64,000 nt of DNA from Renibacterium sp. (GTDB taxonomy: Bacteria; Actinomycetota; Actinomycetes; Actinomycetales; Micrococcaceae). The notes under the pieces were generated by a model, which was given only the letters and a program-made list of their open reading frames with translations, was not told where the DNA came from and made no database searches. Positions 11,567-23,868 of this stretch are shown piece by piece. Within the stretch, counting starts at the first letter, position 1, and every line of letters begins with the position of its first letter. The stretch spans positions 1 to 64,000 of the forward strand of contig JAFOLH010000015.1 in the NCBI GenBank assembly GCA_017419405.1. Direction: 5' to 3'. The translations under genes were made by a program, and so were the position numbers.

Positions 11567-13576
11567 ATGCGTCTGAAGCGTGTTGCCTCGATGAAGGGAT
11601 TCCGGCCCGAGATCCAAGGACTGAGGACTATTGCGGTACTCGGTGTGGTCATCTATCACATTTGGCCGGGTGTGCTGCCCGGAGGATTCGTCGGAGTAGA
11701 TGTTTTTTTCGTCATTTCCGGATATCTGATCATGTCCCACCTGCTCCGCGACATCGAGCAAAACAATGGACTGTCACTCGGCCGCTTTTGGGCGCGACGG
11801 GCGCGACGGCTGATTCCAGCGAGTGTCCTGGTCGTCCTCATTTCCTACCTGGCGACACTGTTGTGGGTTCCGCAGTTCTTTTGGCGGCAGTTTTCTGCCG
11901 AGTACATAGCCTCGATCCTTTACTTCCAAAACTGGGCATTGAGCGCGAACTCCGTCGACTACCTGGCGAGGGGCAACATCGCATCGCCGGTGGAACATTA
12001 CTGGTCACTCTCCGTTGAAGAGCAGTTCTACATCGTGCTCCCTTTGATCCTGGTTCTGCTGTTGACTGTGTTCCGTCCGGGCAAGCTGAAGCGTGCACGC
12101 CTGATCCTGTTCGTCATCGGATCCATCAGCTTGGTCTCCCTGGTTTTCTCCATCACGCAGACCGTCACTGATCCATCCGCGGCCTACTTCTCCACGCTCG
12201 GCAGAGCCTGGGAATTCGGTGCCGGAGCAATCCTGGCCTGTCTCTTCAAAGCCGAGCGCAGATTGCAATCCGCCCAGCGTCTGGTCATTCCGGTCCGGGC
12301 AGTCGGTTTGGCGATGATCGCAATATCACTTTTCGGCTACTCCGCCCAAACGCCGTTTCCCGGCGTCTCAGCATTGTTGCCGGTTCTCGGGACCGCATTG
12401 GTGATCCTGGCGGGAGGACGATCCCCAAGCGTCTTCGCGGACCGGATTTTGGACAACCGGCCGATGCGGTTCATCGGAGACATTTCCTATTCCGTTTATC
12501 TCTGGCACTGGCCGTTGCTGATTCTCTTGCCTTACGTTTTCGGCGCCGCGCTCACCTTCGCCCAGCAAATTCTGGTGTTGTTCCTGTCCTTGGCTTTGGG
12601 CTATGCCACGAAGCGATTCGTCGAAGACCCGCTTCGACGCCCGAAAGCATTTTTCAACCGAAAGACCTGGCGTACTCTGGTCGCGACGGTGCTCGTGATG
12701 ATGTTGACCGTTACCGGAATTACCGTTTCCCAGGCCAGCCTCCTGTACGCTCCGGACAATAGCGACCGGGTGGCCGTTGAAATCAATCGTGGCTGCCTCG
12801 GCGCAGCATTCCGTGACAACGCAGATTGCTCGGGACTCACTGGGATCTACCCTTCACTCGCCGACCTGAGTACCGACACGGGCAATGCCTATGATTGCTG
12901 GAGCGAGAAAAATGGGCCTATGTCGAGTTGCAGCTATGGTCGCCCGGGAGCCACGAAAGTCGCCGTTGCCGGGGACTCGCACGCCGCGATGCTGCTTCCG
13001 GGCCTGACCTCGCAAGCTGCTGCCGCCGCTTGGCAAATCGACACCTATGTTGGTTGGGGGTGTCAATTGACCACCCTCTACAAACAGGAATGCCAACAGG
13101 CCGGACCCCAGATTCAGGAAAAACTGCTCAACGGCGGCTACTCAGTAGTGATTACCACGGCTTCCCGGGCCGTCTATCCGGACGTTCCGTTCCGCGAACG
13201 GGTCGACTCCTATAAGGCGGCTTGGGCTCCGTTGATCGAGGCCGGGATCAAGATCATCGTCATCGAAGACAATCCATTACCCTCAGCAGAGTCTTCGAAA
13301 TGCGTCATTTCGTCGAAATCCGATCCGGCTGCTTTGCAGAGTTGTAGCACACCGATCGCTGAGGCCACATCCGTCGAAGACACCATTTCGGTTGCGGCCA
13401 AAGAACAGAATCTTCCCTGGGTGCCCACCAAGGACCTGTTCTGTGATTCCAAATCATGCCCCTCGGAAATCAATCGAGCGCTCGTCTACAACGACGAATC
13501 CCATATCACCGCCACCTTCAGCCGGACCGCGGGACCGAAGCTTCTCGAACGGATCCAACAGGTGCTGAAGAGATGA
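11567..13576 (+). CDS. Acyltransferase 3 / SGNH-domain O-acyltransferase (OafA type)
   Basis: Adds acyl (usually acetyl) groups to exported glycans. The N-terminal 370 or so residues are the membrane acyltransferase-3 domain: FRPEIQGLRTIAVLGVV, the H of VVIYHIWPG, FFVISGYLI, RRARRLIPAS and VEHYWSLSVEEQFY. From about 430 follows a periplasmic SGNH domain with block I VAVAGDSHAAML and the C-terminal DESHIT block that supplies the His. The start is uncertain: GTG 11516, ATG 11567 and ATG 11591 are all in frame and none has a strong ribosome site; all keep both domains. It ends the plus-strand operon. Its C-terminal half is visibly less GC-rich than its neighbours. Confidence 0.9.
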   Translation: MRLKRVASMKGFRPEIQGLRTIAVLGVVIYHIWPGVLPGGFVGVDVFFVISGYLIMSHLLRDIEQNNGLSLGRFWARRARRLIPASVLVVLISYLATLLWVPQFFWRQFSAEYIASILYFQNWALSANSVDYLARGNIASPVEHYWSLSVEEQFYIVLPLILVLLLTVFRPGKLKRARLILFVIGSISLVSLVFSITQTVTDPSAAYFSTLGRAWEFGAGAILACLFKAERRLQSAQRLVIPVRAVGLAMIAISLFGYSAQTPFPGVSALLPVLGTALVILAGGRSPSVFADRILDNRPMRFIGDISYSVYLWHWPLLILLPYVFGAALTFAQQILVLFLSLALGYATKRFVEDPLRRPKAFFNRKTWRTLVATVLVMMLTVTGITVSQASLLYAPDNSDRVAVEINRGCLGAAFRDNADCSGLTGIYPSLADLSTDTGNAYDCWSEKNGPMSSCSYGRPGATKVAVAGDSHAAMLLPGLTSQAAAAAWQIDTYVGWGCQLTTLYKQECQQAGPQIQEKLLNGGYSVVITTASRAVYPDVPFRERVDSYKAAWAPLIEAGIKIIVIEDNPLPSAESSKCVISSKSDPAALQSCSTPIAEATSVEDTISVAAKEQNLPWVPTKDLFCDSKSCPSEINRALVYNDESHITATFSRTAGPKLLERIQQVLKR

Positions 13577-13600
13577 AACTTCGTCGCTGAGTATTCAGCC

Positions 13601-13632
13601 GGCGCCAAGCCGCGCCTGCCCGGTTTGGCACC
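13601..13632. terminator. Imperfect stem-loop between convergent acyltransferase genes
   Basis: Arms 13601-13612 and 13621-13632 pair at about ten of twelve positions around an eight-base loop. It lies between two convergent stops and may end both transcripts, though no T-run follows on either side. Confidence 0.3.
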
Positions 13633-13726
13633 GTCGATCTTTCGGGGATCTAGCTGCCGATGTCCTGTTTCCAGAAATTGCACGGTGGCTCGACCCGCCG
13701 TTCCGGGCCAGGCGAGCTGGCCGGGC

Positions 13727-14836
13727 TCAGCCGGTGGAAACCTGTTCGGGAGCCTTCAGTTGAACTGCTTTGGCTGCTTTGGCCCTGCCCATGATCGGTT
13801 TCTCGACCCAGAACCAGCTGGCAACGGCAAGCGGCACGGTGGCTATCAGCGTCGCCACCGTGAACCAGAAAACTCCCCAATGGTATGCGCCGAAAATGGC
13901 AAATAGCTGCTGCACCGGGAAAGCATAAATGTACATTCCATAAGAAACGTCATTCCGGGCGATCCATGCTGGTTGCGGAAGCCAGCTGGAGAGCCACAGC
14001 AGAAAATAGGCCGCGAAAAACCCAGAAGCCTGCCCTCCCCAACTCGGAAATGCTGCGCTCAAAGACACCCACAGCCCCAAGGAAACGATCGCGGGCAACC
14101 AATGCAGGCCAATGCGGTTCTTCCACACGAAGAGCGTCGCACCGCCCAGAAAGAACGGTAGCAACTTGAAAAGACTGATCAGGTCGCCATTGTCGTTCGA
14201 AAGGTAAGCGAAGAAGCCCATGTTGGCTTGGACCACGACACTCAACACAAAAGCTGCGGTGATCGGCCAAACCGAACGTTTGAAGATGACGAACAAGCCA
14301 AAGAACGCCAAAATCAAGTAGCAAAGGAACTCATAGTACAAAGTCCACAACGAACCATTCCAGGCGCCGGGATACGGCACGTCGAAGGGCGAGCCGGCGA
14401 TGTCGTAGTTGTACATCTTGAGCGTGATGTTTGAAATCAAGAAGTTAAGCGGCGATGTCGCGGACGAAAAATATCCGCTCAAACTACCCTTACTGACCAG
14501 ATAGCTGATCGGGCCGAAGAAGGCCACCATCACCAATAGGCAGACCAGAAACGCCGGCATGATGCGCGCCGTACGATGGACCAGATAGTCACCCAAGCGG
14601 TTCGCCCAGCGGCTGCCGGTAATCAAATAGCCGCTGATTGCGAAGAACCCGGCCACCGCCCAGCCGCCTAGATAGTCTCCGGCGAAAAACCACCCGTTCG
14701 GTGTTCCAGTCAGCGGCCAGCTGTGGTGGAGTAGCACTGATGACGCCAAAACCAGCCTAATGAGGTTGAGGCTGTTCTTGCGGGGGTTGAGCATCGCCCC
14801 GAACAATAAGGGACGCTTTTGGGAAACAGAAGGCAC
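13727..14836 (-). CDS. Acyltransferase 3 family membrane protein
   Basis: 369-residue integral membrane O-acyltransferase without an SGNH domain. Visible family marks are NSLNLIRLVLASSVLLHHSW (with the His pair), FFAISGYLITGS, RTARIMPAF and NGSLWTLYYEFLCYL, followed by about ten hydrophobic segments. GTG 14836 is preferred because GGAG lies five bases upstream; GTG 14842 and ATG 14794 also fit. Convergent with the other acyltransferase and divergent from rmlA. The DNA is clearly less GC-rich than the window average (one line of 60 bases at 14281 counts 24 G+C), suggesting separate ancestry. It presumably acylates a surface glycan or lipid; the substrate cannot be read from sequence. Confidence 0.88.
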   Translation of the reverse strand: MPSVSQKRPLLFGAMLNPRKNSLNLIRLVLASSVLLHHSWPLTGTPNGWFFAGDYLGGWAVAGFFAISGYLITGSRWANRLGDYLVHRTARIMPAFLVCLLVMVAFFGPISYLVSKGSLSGYFSSATSPLNFLISNITLKMYNYDIAGSPFDVPYPGAWNGSLWTLYYEFLCYLILAFFGLFVIFKRSVWPITAAFVLSVVVQANMGFFAYLSNDNGDLISLFKLLPFFLGGATLFVWKNRIGLHWLPAIVSLGLWVSLSAAFPSWGGQASGFFAAYFLLWLSSWLPQPAWIARNDVSYGMYIYAFPVQQLFAIFGAYHWGVFWFTVATLIATVPLAVASWFWVEKPIMGRAKAAKAVQLKAPEQVSTG

Positions 14837-14962
14837 GTGCACTCCGTGTAGTCTGGCACTGCCGGATGGACAGCTTGCTCTAGTCTACCGGCCAGTTCCC
14901 AGGCAGACGATCTGCACAGCTTTAGATTGGTGATTTCACATTTCAGCGGTCATGATGGACCA

Positions 14963-15826
14963 ATGCGAGGAATCATTCTGGCCGGCGGCACCGGCTCCAG
15001 GCTTCATCCGATCACACTGGGCATCAGCAAGCAACTCGTGCCGGTTTACGACAAACCCATGATCTACTACCCGCTCTCGACGCTCATGCTGGCCGGCATC
15101 AAGGACGTGTTGATCATCACCACGCCGCATGATTCGGAGCAGTTCCAGCGCCTCCTCGGCGACGGCTCCCAGTTCGGAATCTCGATCTCCTACACGGTTC
15201 AGCCTTCACCCGACGGATTGGCCCAAGCCTTCGTCCTCGGGGCTGACCACATCGGTACCGACAAGGTCGCTCTGGTGCTCGGCGACAATATCTTCTACGG
15301 GCACGGCATGGGGACGCACCTGCGCAAACACCAGGAGGTCGATGGCGGGGCGGTCTTCGGTTATTGGGTGAAAAACCCGCGCGCTTACGGCGTCGTCGAA
15401 TTCGACGAGCGCGGCCGAGCACTTTCACTCGAAGAAAAGCCGGAGAATCCGCGAAGCCACTATGCAGTTCCCGGCCTCTACTTCTACGACAACGACGTCA
15501 TCGACATCGCCCGGAACCTCACGCCTTCACCGCGCGGTGAATTGGAGATCACCGACGTCAATCGGGCCTATTTGGAGGCCGGCAAGCTGCAAGTGGAAAT
15601 CCTGCCCCGGGGCACTGCCTGGTTGGACACCGGAACCTTCAATGATCTCAACGACGCCTCGAACTTCGTCCGCACGGTGGAGAACCGGCAAGGCTTGAAG
15701 ATCGGGGTGCCCGAGGAAATCGCCTGGCGCTTCGGGTTCTTGGACGACGAGGAGCTCCGGCGCCGCGCTGAACCATTGGTCAAAAGCGGATACGGCAGCT
15801 ACCTGCTGTCACTGCTCGAAAAATAG
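14963..15826 (+). CDS. rmlA: Glucose-1-phosphate thymidylyltransferase
   Basis: First enzyme of dTDP-rhamnose synthesis, joining dTTP and glucose 1-phosphate. The 287-residue protein starts [18 protein letters not shown], the nucleotide-binding loop, followed by [25 protein letters not shown] and [10 protein letters not shown], all diagnostic of RmlA. ATG 14963 gives the exact family start; the in-frame start at 14927 only adds a non-homologous leader. Monocistronic by context: divergent from the acyltransferase gene and followed at once by a strong stem-loop. It is separated by 10 kb from rmlB-rmlCD although it serves the same pathway. Confidence 0.96.
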   Translation: MRGIILAGGTGSRLHPITLGISKQLVPVYDKPMIYYPLSTLMLAGIKDVLIITTPHDSEQFQRLLGDGSQFGISISYTVQPSPDGLAQAFVLGADHIGTDKVALVLGDNIFYGHGMGTHLRKHQEVDGGAVFGYWVKNPRAYGVVEFDERGRALSLEEKPENPRSHYAVPGLYFYDNDVIDIARNLTPSPRGELEITDVNRAYLEAGKLQVEILPRGTAWLDTGTFNDLNDASNFVRTVENRQGLKIGVPEEIAWRFGFLDDEELRRRAEPLVKSGYGSYLLSLLEK

Positions 15827-15833
15827 TCACCTG

Positions 15834-15883
15834 CTGAACGATCAGGCGGGCCGCCCAAAGCGGCGGCCCGCCTGATCGTTCAG
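15834..15883. terminator. Bidirectional terminator, 22-bp perfect stem
   Basis: Arms 15834-15855 (CTGAACGATC...) and 15862-15883 pair perfectly over 22 bases around a six-base loop (CAAAGC). It sits between the rmlA stop and the convergent DUF6541 gene, whose last codon and stop lie inside the right arm. No T-run follows, but length and position fit a shared terminator. Confidence 0.8.
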
Positions 15884-17865
15884 CCGTTCCAACAGGCCTT
15901 GACCTTGAACAATTTGGCGTCGCCTTGGCGATCCACCTCTTCCAAGCTCGCATTATTGCGCAGGTCCATCACTCCGCCGTAACCGGGCAGCGTCCCGGTG
16001 ACCGTACGGGTGCCGAAATCAAGGACATACTTCACTTTCAATTCGCGCACGGCTTCGCACACCGCCGGGAATGAAGCAGCGTCTTTCAGCCCGGCATTGA
16101 CGATGTCGACATCCTCGCCGTGCGTGGTGAGGATATGCGGTTGAATCACCTTTCGGTTCGCAAAGGCGTAGGCCAAGGCGGTGCCGCTGCTCGGCAGCCC
16201 AGCCAGCACGTCCTCCGCACCGGTCTCCTGATCCAGCCGATTGAGCAAGGCCAATTCGTCGGTGCTCAGCAGTGCCGAAGCGTCAGTGATCCGATAGGCC
16301 CAAGCTGCGTTTTGCGCGGCCGTCGTGGTGATCCCGATTTGGGTGAGCGCAATCGCGAGCACGGAGACCGCGCCGATCGCCACTCGCCGTTTCGGCTTCG
16401 AACCCGCGAGCCAACGAAGTGCCCGGCCCAGGACGCCGTCCTTCGTGGCTCCCTGCCTCAGCCAATGTTGGATTCTCCCGATCACCAACGTCGCCCCGAT
16501 CACGGTCGGGACGATGGTGGCGACAGGAAGCAAAGCGGCCAGCCGGCGGCTGTCGTAGTACCAGACTCCGGTCAGCAGCCAACGCGGTGATTCGTTGAGT
16601 CCGGCGGCGTAGAAATACAACACTGCGGCGATCAGGAATGTCCCGATCAGCCAGCGCTGCCTGCGTTGCCGCCAAATCGCAACCATGCCCACCAGGGCGC
16701 TCAGGCCCACGATGACCGCCGGAGGAAGCCCGATCGGCGAGGCCAGGAGAATTTCGCCGACTGCCTGCGAAGGGCTGCCGATCGGGCCCCAATTCGCGGC
16801 GTCCGCAGGCGGGCGAAGCAGCTTCCACAAGGCAGCGAAGGCGAGCAACAGGGCGATCAGGGCCCCGGTCACGATCAGGAACCGCTTGCGGTCCGGTCCC
16901 GATTTCCGCGGCGAAAGCCCCAGCACCTGCCGGGAATAGACGCCGAGTCCGGCAGGCAGGATGAAGGCCAGCAAGGCGATCAGTGTGCTCGGATGGGCCA
17001 AGGTGGTTGCAGCGACGGCAATCAAGGCCAAAAGCCAAGCGACCGCAGCGTTGTTCCGATGCAGCTTGGAAATCCCCAAAGCCGACAAACCCAAGGCGAT
17101 CGCCGCCGGAAGCAGGGCAATCGACAACAAATTCGGGTAGAGCACGCCCCAGTTGATCATCAGGATCGGGAAAGCCGAGAAGCCGGCGGAGAACACCGCT
17201 CCGACGATCGTCGGCAGATTCCGGGTCCCGCAAACCGTGCGCACCAGGAGCATTGCGCCGAACGGCCAAACCACGGCACCTACCACGACGGCGGTCACGT
17301 TGACCGCCACCGGAATGCTCGCACCGGTCAGCGCAACCACGAGCGCGACGAAAGCATGCCATTCCGCCGGATAGAGGCTGATCCCGGTGAAGGCGCCCAA
17401 ATTCATCGGCGAGGCATTGGCCGAATCAAGTGCCCAACGCACCGCATTGAGATGGAAGACATTGTCGTAAGTCTGCGAAATATTCTCCGGCGCCATGATC
17501 GCCGACATCATCGTCGCGGCGATCAGGAGCACAGCCAGCAACAGGCTCAACACCGCAATCGTGTTGCGCCGCCTGCCCAGCGGCTCAGGTTTGGCTTCCG
17601 GAATCCGTCTGCGGATCAGGATCCGCACCGCATAGGCGAGCGCACTCAACAGCAGCACCCCGAGGAAGAAAGTCAGCGGGTTCCACCCGACTTTGCCGAA
17701 GGGGAAAAGCAGACTGAGCACACCCACCATCGCGGCGGACAGTATCGGCGCAGCCAATACGGCCTGGAGCCCACGCATTCCGGCCGCCAGCGCGAAAATC
17801 AGCCCCGGCACGAGGAATATCACCAATGCCCCGCCGAACACCGGCAAGGTCTGCCACCACGTCAC
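15880..17865 (-). CDS. DUF6541-type polytopic membrane protein, possible GT-C enzyme
   Basis: 661 residues; the first 480 or so hold twelve or more hydrophobic segments, and the last 130 form a soluble extracytoplasmic-looking domain ending KLFKVKACWNG. The family is annotated as DUF6541 in actinobacteria, without proven function. The topology and an acidic-residue-bearing first loop (APENISQTYDNVFHLNA) resemble GT-C polyprenol-dependent glycosyltransferases; that is inference. GTG 17865 follows AAAGGAAA at good spacing; an ATG five bases upstream is out of frame. Last gene of the glf-glfT2-ABC operon, 61 bases after the ATPase gene, so it may add sugars to the exported polymer. Confidence 0.75.
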   Translation of the reverse strand: MTWWQTLPVFGGALVIFLVPGLIFALAAGMRGLQAVLAAPILSAAMVGVLSLLFPFGKVGWNPLTFFLGVLLLSALAYAVRILIRRRIPEAKPEPLGRRRNTIAVLSLLLAVLLIAATMMSAIMAPENISQTYDNVFHLNAVRWALDSANASPMNLGAFTGISLYPAEWHAFVALVVALTGASIPVAVNVTAVVVGAVVWPFGAMLLVRTVCGTRNLPTIVGAVFSAGFSAFPILMINWGVLYPNLLSIALLPAAIALGLSALGISKLHRNNAAVAWLLALIAVAATTLAHPSTLIALLAFILPAGLGVYSRQVLGLSPRKSGPDRKRFLIVTGALIALLLAFAALWKLLRPPADAANWGPIGSPSQAVGEILLASPIGLPPAVIVGLSALVGMVAIWRQRRQRWLIGTFLIAAVLYFYAAGLNESPRWLLTGVWYYDSRRLAALLPVATIVPTVIGATLVIGRIQHWLRQGATKDGVLGRALRWLAGSKPKRRVAIGAVSVLAIALTQIGITTTAAQNAAWAYRITDASALLSTDELALLNRLDQETGAEDVLAGLPSSGTALAYAFANRKVIQPHILTTHGEDVDIVNAGLKDAASFPAVCEAVRELKVKYVLDFGTRTVTGTLPGYGGVMDLRNNASLEEVDRQGDAKLFKVKACWNG

Positions 17866-17926
17866 GTCATTTTCCTTTGCATCTTCCCCATACTCCCTCT
17901 TCCGGACGCCCCCGAGTGCTCACGCT

Positions 17927-18691
17927 TCACGATGCGTCCGCCGCATTCCTGCGGCGCAATTCCGTGACCACATCACGCACCTGCCCGTCCATCACAATTT
18001 TCCCGCGCTCGAGCAGAACCCCGCGCTCGCACACCGTGGACACCAGGTCGAGGTCATGGCTCACCACGAACAGCGTCTTGCCCCGGGCCGAAAGTTCTTT
18101 GATCTTCGCAATGCATTTGCGTTGGAACGGTTCATCGCCGACGGCCAGGATCTCGTCGATTAAGAAAATCTCCGGATCCGTGTGAACTGCGATGGAGAAT
18201 GCCAGCCGCAAATACATCCCGGAGGAATAGAACTTGACCTCGGTGTCGATGAACTCGCCGATCTCGGAAAACTCCACGATCGAATCGAACCGCTCATCGA
18301 TTTCGGCCCGGCTCATGCCGAGGATCGCCCCGTTGAGGTAGACATTGTCCCGGCCGCTGAGATCATGGTGGAAGCCGGCCCCTACTTCGATCAGCCCGGC
18401 CACCCGGCCCCGGGTCCGCACCGAACCGCCATCGGGTTGCAGCACGCCGGAAATCAATTTCAGCAAGGTCGACTTGCCGGAACCGTTGAGCCCCAGCAAT
18501 GCCACGGTTTCGCCTTGGGCCACGTGCAATGAGACTTCGTCGAGCGCCCGGAACCGTTTGGTGATGTCGCCCTTGCGCCCGCGCAACAGCCAAACCAGGG
18601 CTTCTTTGAGCGACCGGGTGTGCCGGAGCACGAATTCTTTGACGATGTCCTCAACCACGATGGCGGTATTCGGCCGGACGGTGACGGTCAT
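17927..18691 (-). CDS. Polysaccharide ABC transporter ATP-binding protein (Wzt/TagH type)
   Basis: 254 residues. Walker A is GLNGSGKST, the signature region reads VKFYSSGMYLRLAFS (as is normal for the Wzt/TagH/RfbE branch, which lacks a canonical LSGGQ), Walker B is PEIFLIDEILAVGD and the switch His lies in FVVSHDLDL. There is no C-terminal carbohydrate-binding extension, unlike O-antigen Wzt proteins that recognise a capped chain. AGGAG lies ahead of ATG 18691, which shares its A with the permease stop (TGATG). With the permease it should export a lipid-linked glycan, here most likely a galactofuranose-containing one because glf and glfT2 are in the same operon. Confidence 0.93.
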   Translation of the reverse strand: MTVTVRPNTAIVVEDIVKEFVLRHTRSLKEALVWLLRGRKGDITKRFRALDEVSLHVAQGETVALLGLNGSGKSTLLKLISGVLQPDGGSVRTRGRVAGLIEVGAGFHHDLSGRDNVYLNGAILGMSRAEIDERFDSIVEFSEIGEFIDTEVKFYSSGMYLRLAFSIAVHTDPEIFLIDEILAVGDEPFQRKCIAKIKELSARGKTLFVVSHDLDLVSTVCERGVLLERGKIVMDGQVRDVVTELRRRNAADAS

Positions 18692-19551
18692 CAGAGCTCC
18701 TGCGCGAATTTTTTGGACAGCTTGGCGAAGGTGAGCTGCCCGATGAACAAAATCGCCAGTGAGACCCCGAGGGCGATCGGCAGCCACATGGTTTCCAACC
18801 CGGGGACCGGAGCGGCGGCCGGCATGCTCAATTGTTCCGGGCTAAGCGTCGACTCCCAGAATGCGCGGTGGAAGAGTTCCACGGCGACGGTCATCGGGTT
18901 GAGCTGGTAGATCCAGAAGAATCCGCCGAGCACGTGCTGCACCTGACTCCACAGATAGAGCACCGGAGACAGCCAAGTCACCATCATGATGAGCAAGTCG
19001 ACAAGATTTTCCGAATCCCGGAAGTACACGTTCACGGCGCCGAAGAACAGGCCGAGCCCGATCGCCAGCACGCCGACCATGAGGAAGGCGACGATGACCA
19101 GGAGCAGCTGCAGCACCGTCGGCTGCCATCCGGTGAACAGGCAGACTACGAGCAGGATCAGGAACTGCGGCAGGAAATGCACTGCGGAGACCCACACGCT
19201 GGCCACCGGGAAGAGCTCCCGGGGCAGATAGATTTTCCGGATCAGATCCCGGTTCTCCACAATCGACCGGGTGGCGTTGCCCAGCGCCTCGGTAAAGAAA
19301 TTGACCAGGACGATCCCGGAGAAAAGGTAGATCGGATAGTTGGGCGTGGAACCCTGTACACCCAGAAACAAACCGAGCGCCACGTAGAACACCAAAAACT
19401 GGGTGAGCGGGCGCATATAGGACCATAGGATGCCGAGCACCGATCCCCGGTAACGCACCTTGATTTCCTTGCTCACCAGGAGTTTCAGCAAAAAGCGATT
19501 CTTGTAGACATCGCGCAAGCCTTTTCCCCGGCCGGGAAAACTCATCGCCAT
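18691..19551 (-). CDS. Polysaccharide ABC transporter permease (Wzm/TagG type)
   Basis: 286-residue ABC-2 permease with six hydrophobic segments. KNRFLLKLLVSKEIKVRYRG and LGILWSYMRPL are the amphipathic lead-in of the Wzm/TagG family; IVENRDLIRKIYLPRELFPV is the conserved cytoplasmic loop that contacts the ATPase. Start could be ATG 19551 or ATG 19545; only GAG is seen upstream, and the gene begins eleven bases after the glfT2 stop. Forms a complete exporter with the downstream ATPase. Confidence 0.92.
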   Translation of the reverse strand: MAMSFPGRGKGLRDVYKNRFLLKLLVSKEIKVRYRGSVLGILWSYMRPLTQFLVFYVALGLFLGVQGSTPNYPIYLFSGIVLVNFFTEALGNATRSIVENRDLIRKIYLPRELFPVASVWVSAVHFLPQFLILLVVCLFTGWQPTVLQLLLVIVAFLMVGVLAIGLGLFFGAVNVYFRDSENLVDLLIMMVTWLSPVLYLWSQVQHVLGGFFWIYQLNPMTVAVELFHRAFWESTLSPEQLSMPAAAPVPGLETMWLPIALGVSLAILFIGQLTFAKLSKKFAQEL

Positions 19552-19562
19552 CTCGGGCTGGC

Positions 19563-22735
<3,173 letters not shown>

Positions 22736-22865
22736 TCATTCTCCTGATTCACAGTTTTCGGGCACGCGGGCACCCGCACAATCCTCTCAAGATTACCCGA
22801 CGGCAATGGTTATGGCGGTATTAGCAGCTCCCGCCGGGCAGGCGCCCCGGGTCCGGAGCACGGGC

Positions 22866-23318
22866 TCAGAGCGCTCCCGAATCATTCCGGCGCATGGTGA
22901 ACGCGACGACGCTCGGGAAGAACAGCAAGACCAGGACCAGCAACGGGGGAAGCAGCAGCGCCAAGCCCCAGAGGTATCCCCCGGTCAGCGTCGGCACCGC
23001 GATCGTGAGCATCAACAGCTGCCAAACGAACGCCGCGGCCCGGGTCCACCGGTAGCCGCGGAAATGCTGCACCGCGGCAGCAGCCAGGGCAGCGCCGAGC
23101 AAGAACAGCAAGACAGTCAGGAACACCGCGCCGCCGAAGGTCTCCACTTGGACCGTGAACAGGCCGATGACATACACCACTGCAGTGATCAGCAAGGCTG
23201 CCGCTTCGAGGCCCAGCACCGCGCTGATCGCCCAAACCCCCCACGGCCGGCCTGCAGGGGCGACCGTACGGGCAGATTCGACGGGCGGTTCGGACTTCGG
23301 ATCGGTAGCTCTTGACAC
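22866..23318 (-). CDS. Small integral membrane protein of unknown function
   Basis: 150 residues with four hydrophobic segments (about 28-52, 60-83, 92-110 and 115-137) after a short Pro-rich cytoplasmic start. No family motif recognised. Codon use matches its neighbours, so it looks real. It is followed 130 bases later by glf on the same strand, but that gap probably contains the glf promoter. GTG is the best start. Confidence 0.65.
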   Translation of the reverse strand: MSRATDPKSEPPVESARTVAPAGRPWGVWAISAVLGLEAAALLITAVVYVIGLFTVQVETFGGAVFLTVLLFLLGAALAAAAVQHFRGYRWTRAAAFVWQLLMLTIAVPTLTGGYLWGLALLLPPLLVLVLLFFPSVVAFTMRRNDSGAL

Positions 23319-23340
23319 ACTGGCACCCTACCGGAGATAT

Positions 23341-23575
23341 TCATGGGACGGGATGCGGCGCAGCGCAGAATGTGACGTATCGCTCACGTTTCTTGGCAAG
23401 TTGTTGGCTTTCACCCCTTGTTTACACACTGTTAACGTGAAACGCTTAATAGCAGTGACCCCAGGGGCCTGCCTCGAAAGATGTACAGCAGAAGTACAGC
23501 TCAACGCAGCCCCTTTTCTTATGCAACTGCTCGTGAATCTTTTCACAAGGCAGTTGAGATACTTGTAAGGAGTAA
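23341..23575 (+). promoter_or_regulatory. Long leader/promoter region of whiB1
   Basis: About 235 non-coding bases. It contains an inverted repeat GTGA-N8-TCAC at 23372-23387 and a direct repeat GTACAGC at 23483-23489 and 23494-23500. TTTACA at 23421 and TTAATA at 23446 could be a weak promoter with long spacing. In mycobacteria whiB1 is controlled by the cAMP receptor protein; the half sites here have N8 spacing rather than the usual N6, so such binding is not supported directly. Confidence 0.4.
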
Positions 23576-23584
23576 GTGATCAGC

Positions 23585-23833
23585 ATGGATTGGCGTAGCC
23601 GCGCAGCCTGCCTCGACAAGGACCCGGAGCTTTTCTTCCCCGTGGGGAACACCGGGCCTGCCTTGCTCCAGATTGAAGAAGCCAAAAGCGTTTGCCGCCG
23701 CTGCCAGGTGGTCGACACCTGCCTGCAGTGGGCCATCGAGAGCGGCCAGGACGCCGGTGTCTGGGGCGGCATGAGCGAAGACGAGCGCCGCGCCCTCAAG
23801 CGCCGCGCCGCCCGGGCCCGCCGCGCCAGCTGA
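23585..23833 (+). CDS. whiB1: WhiB1-type iron-sulfur transcription factor
   Basis: 82-residue Wbl protein that binds a 4Fe-4S cluster and partners the principal sigma factor; WhiB1 is NO-sensitive and essential in mycobacteria. Cys9, Cys37, Cys40 and Cys46 are the cluster ligands, at the same positions as in M. tuberculosis WhiB1. GVWGGMSEDERRALKRR is the beta-turn and basic DNA-binding tail. ATG 23585 gives the family start MDWR; GTG 23576, nearer the AAGGAG ribosome site, would add three residues. Convergent with pdtaS, the same pair as Rv3219-Rv3220c. Confidence 0.95.
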   Translation: MDWRSRAACLDKDPELFFPVGNTGPALLQIEEAKSVCRRCQVVDTCLQWAIESGQDAGVWGGMSEDERRALKRRAARARRAS

Positions 23834-23868
23834 ATTTCCCATCCCCGGAGCTGGATTCCCGCCCCGGG

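Noticed and set aside
23372-23387. CRP/GlxR-type site ahead of whiB1
   Set aside because: GTGA and TCAC are separated by eight bases rather than the six expected, so only an inverted repeat is reported.
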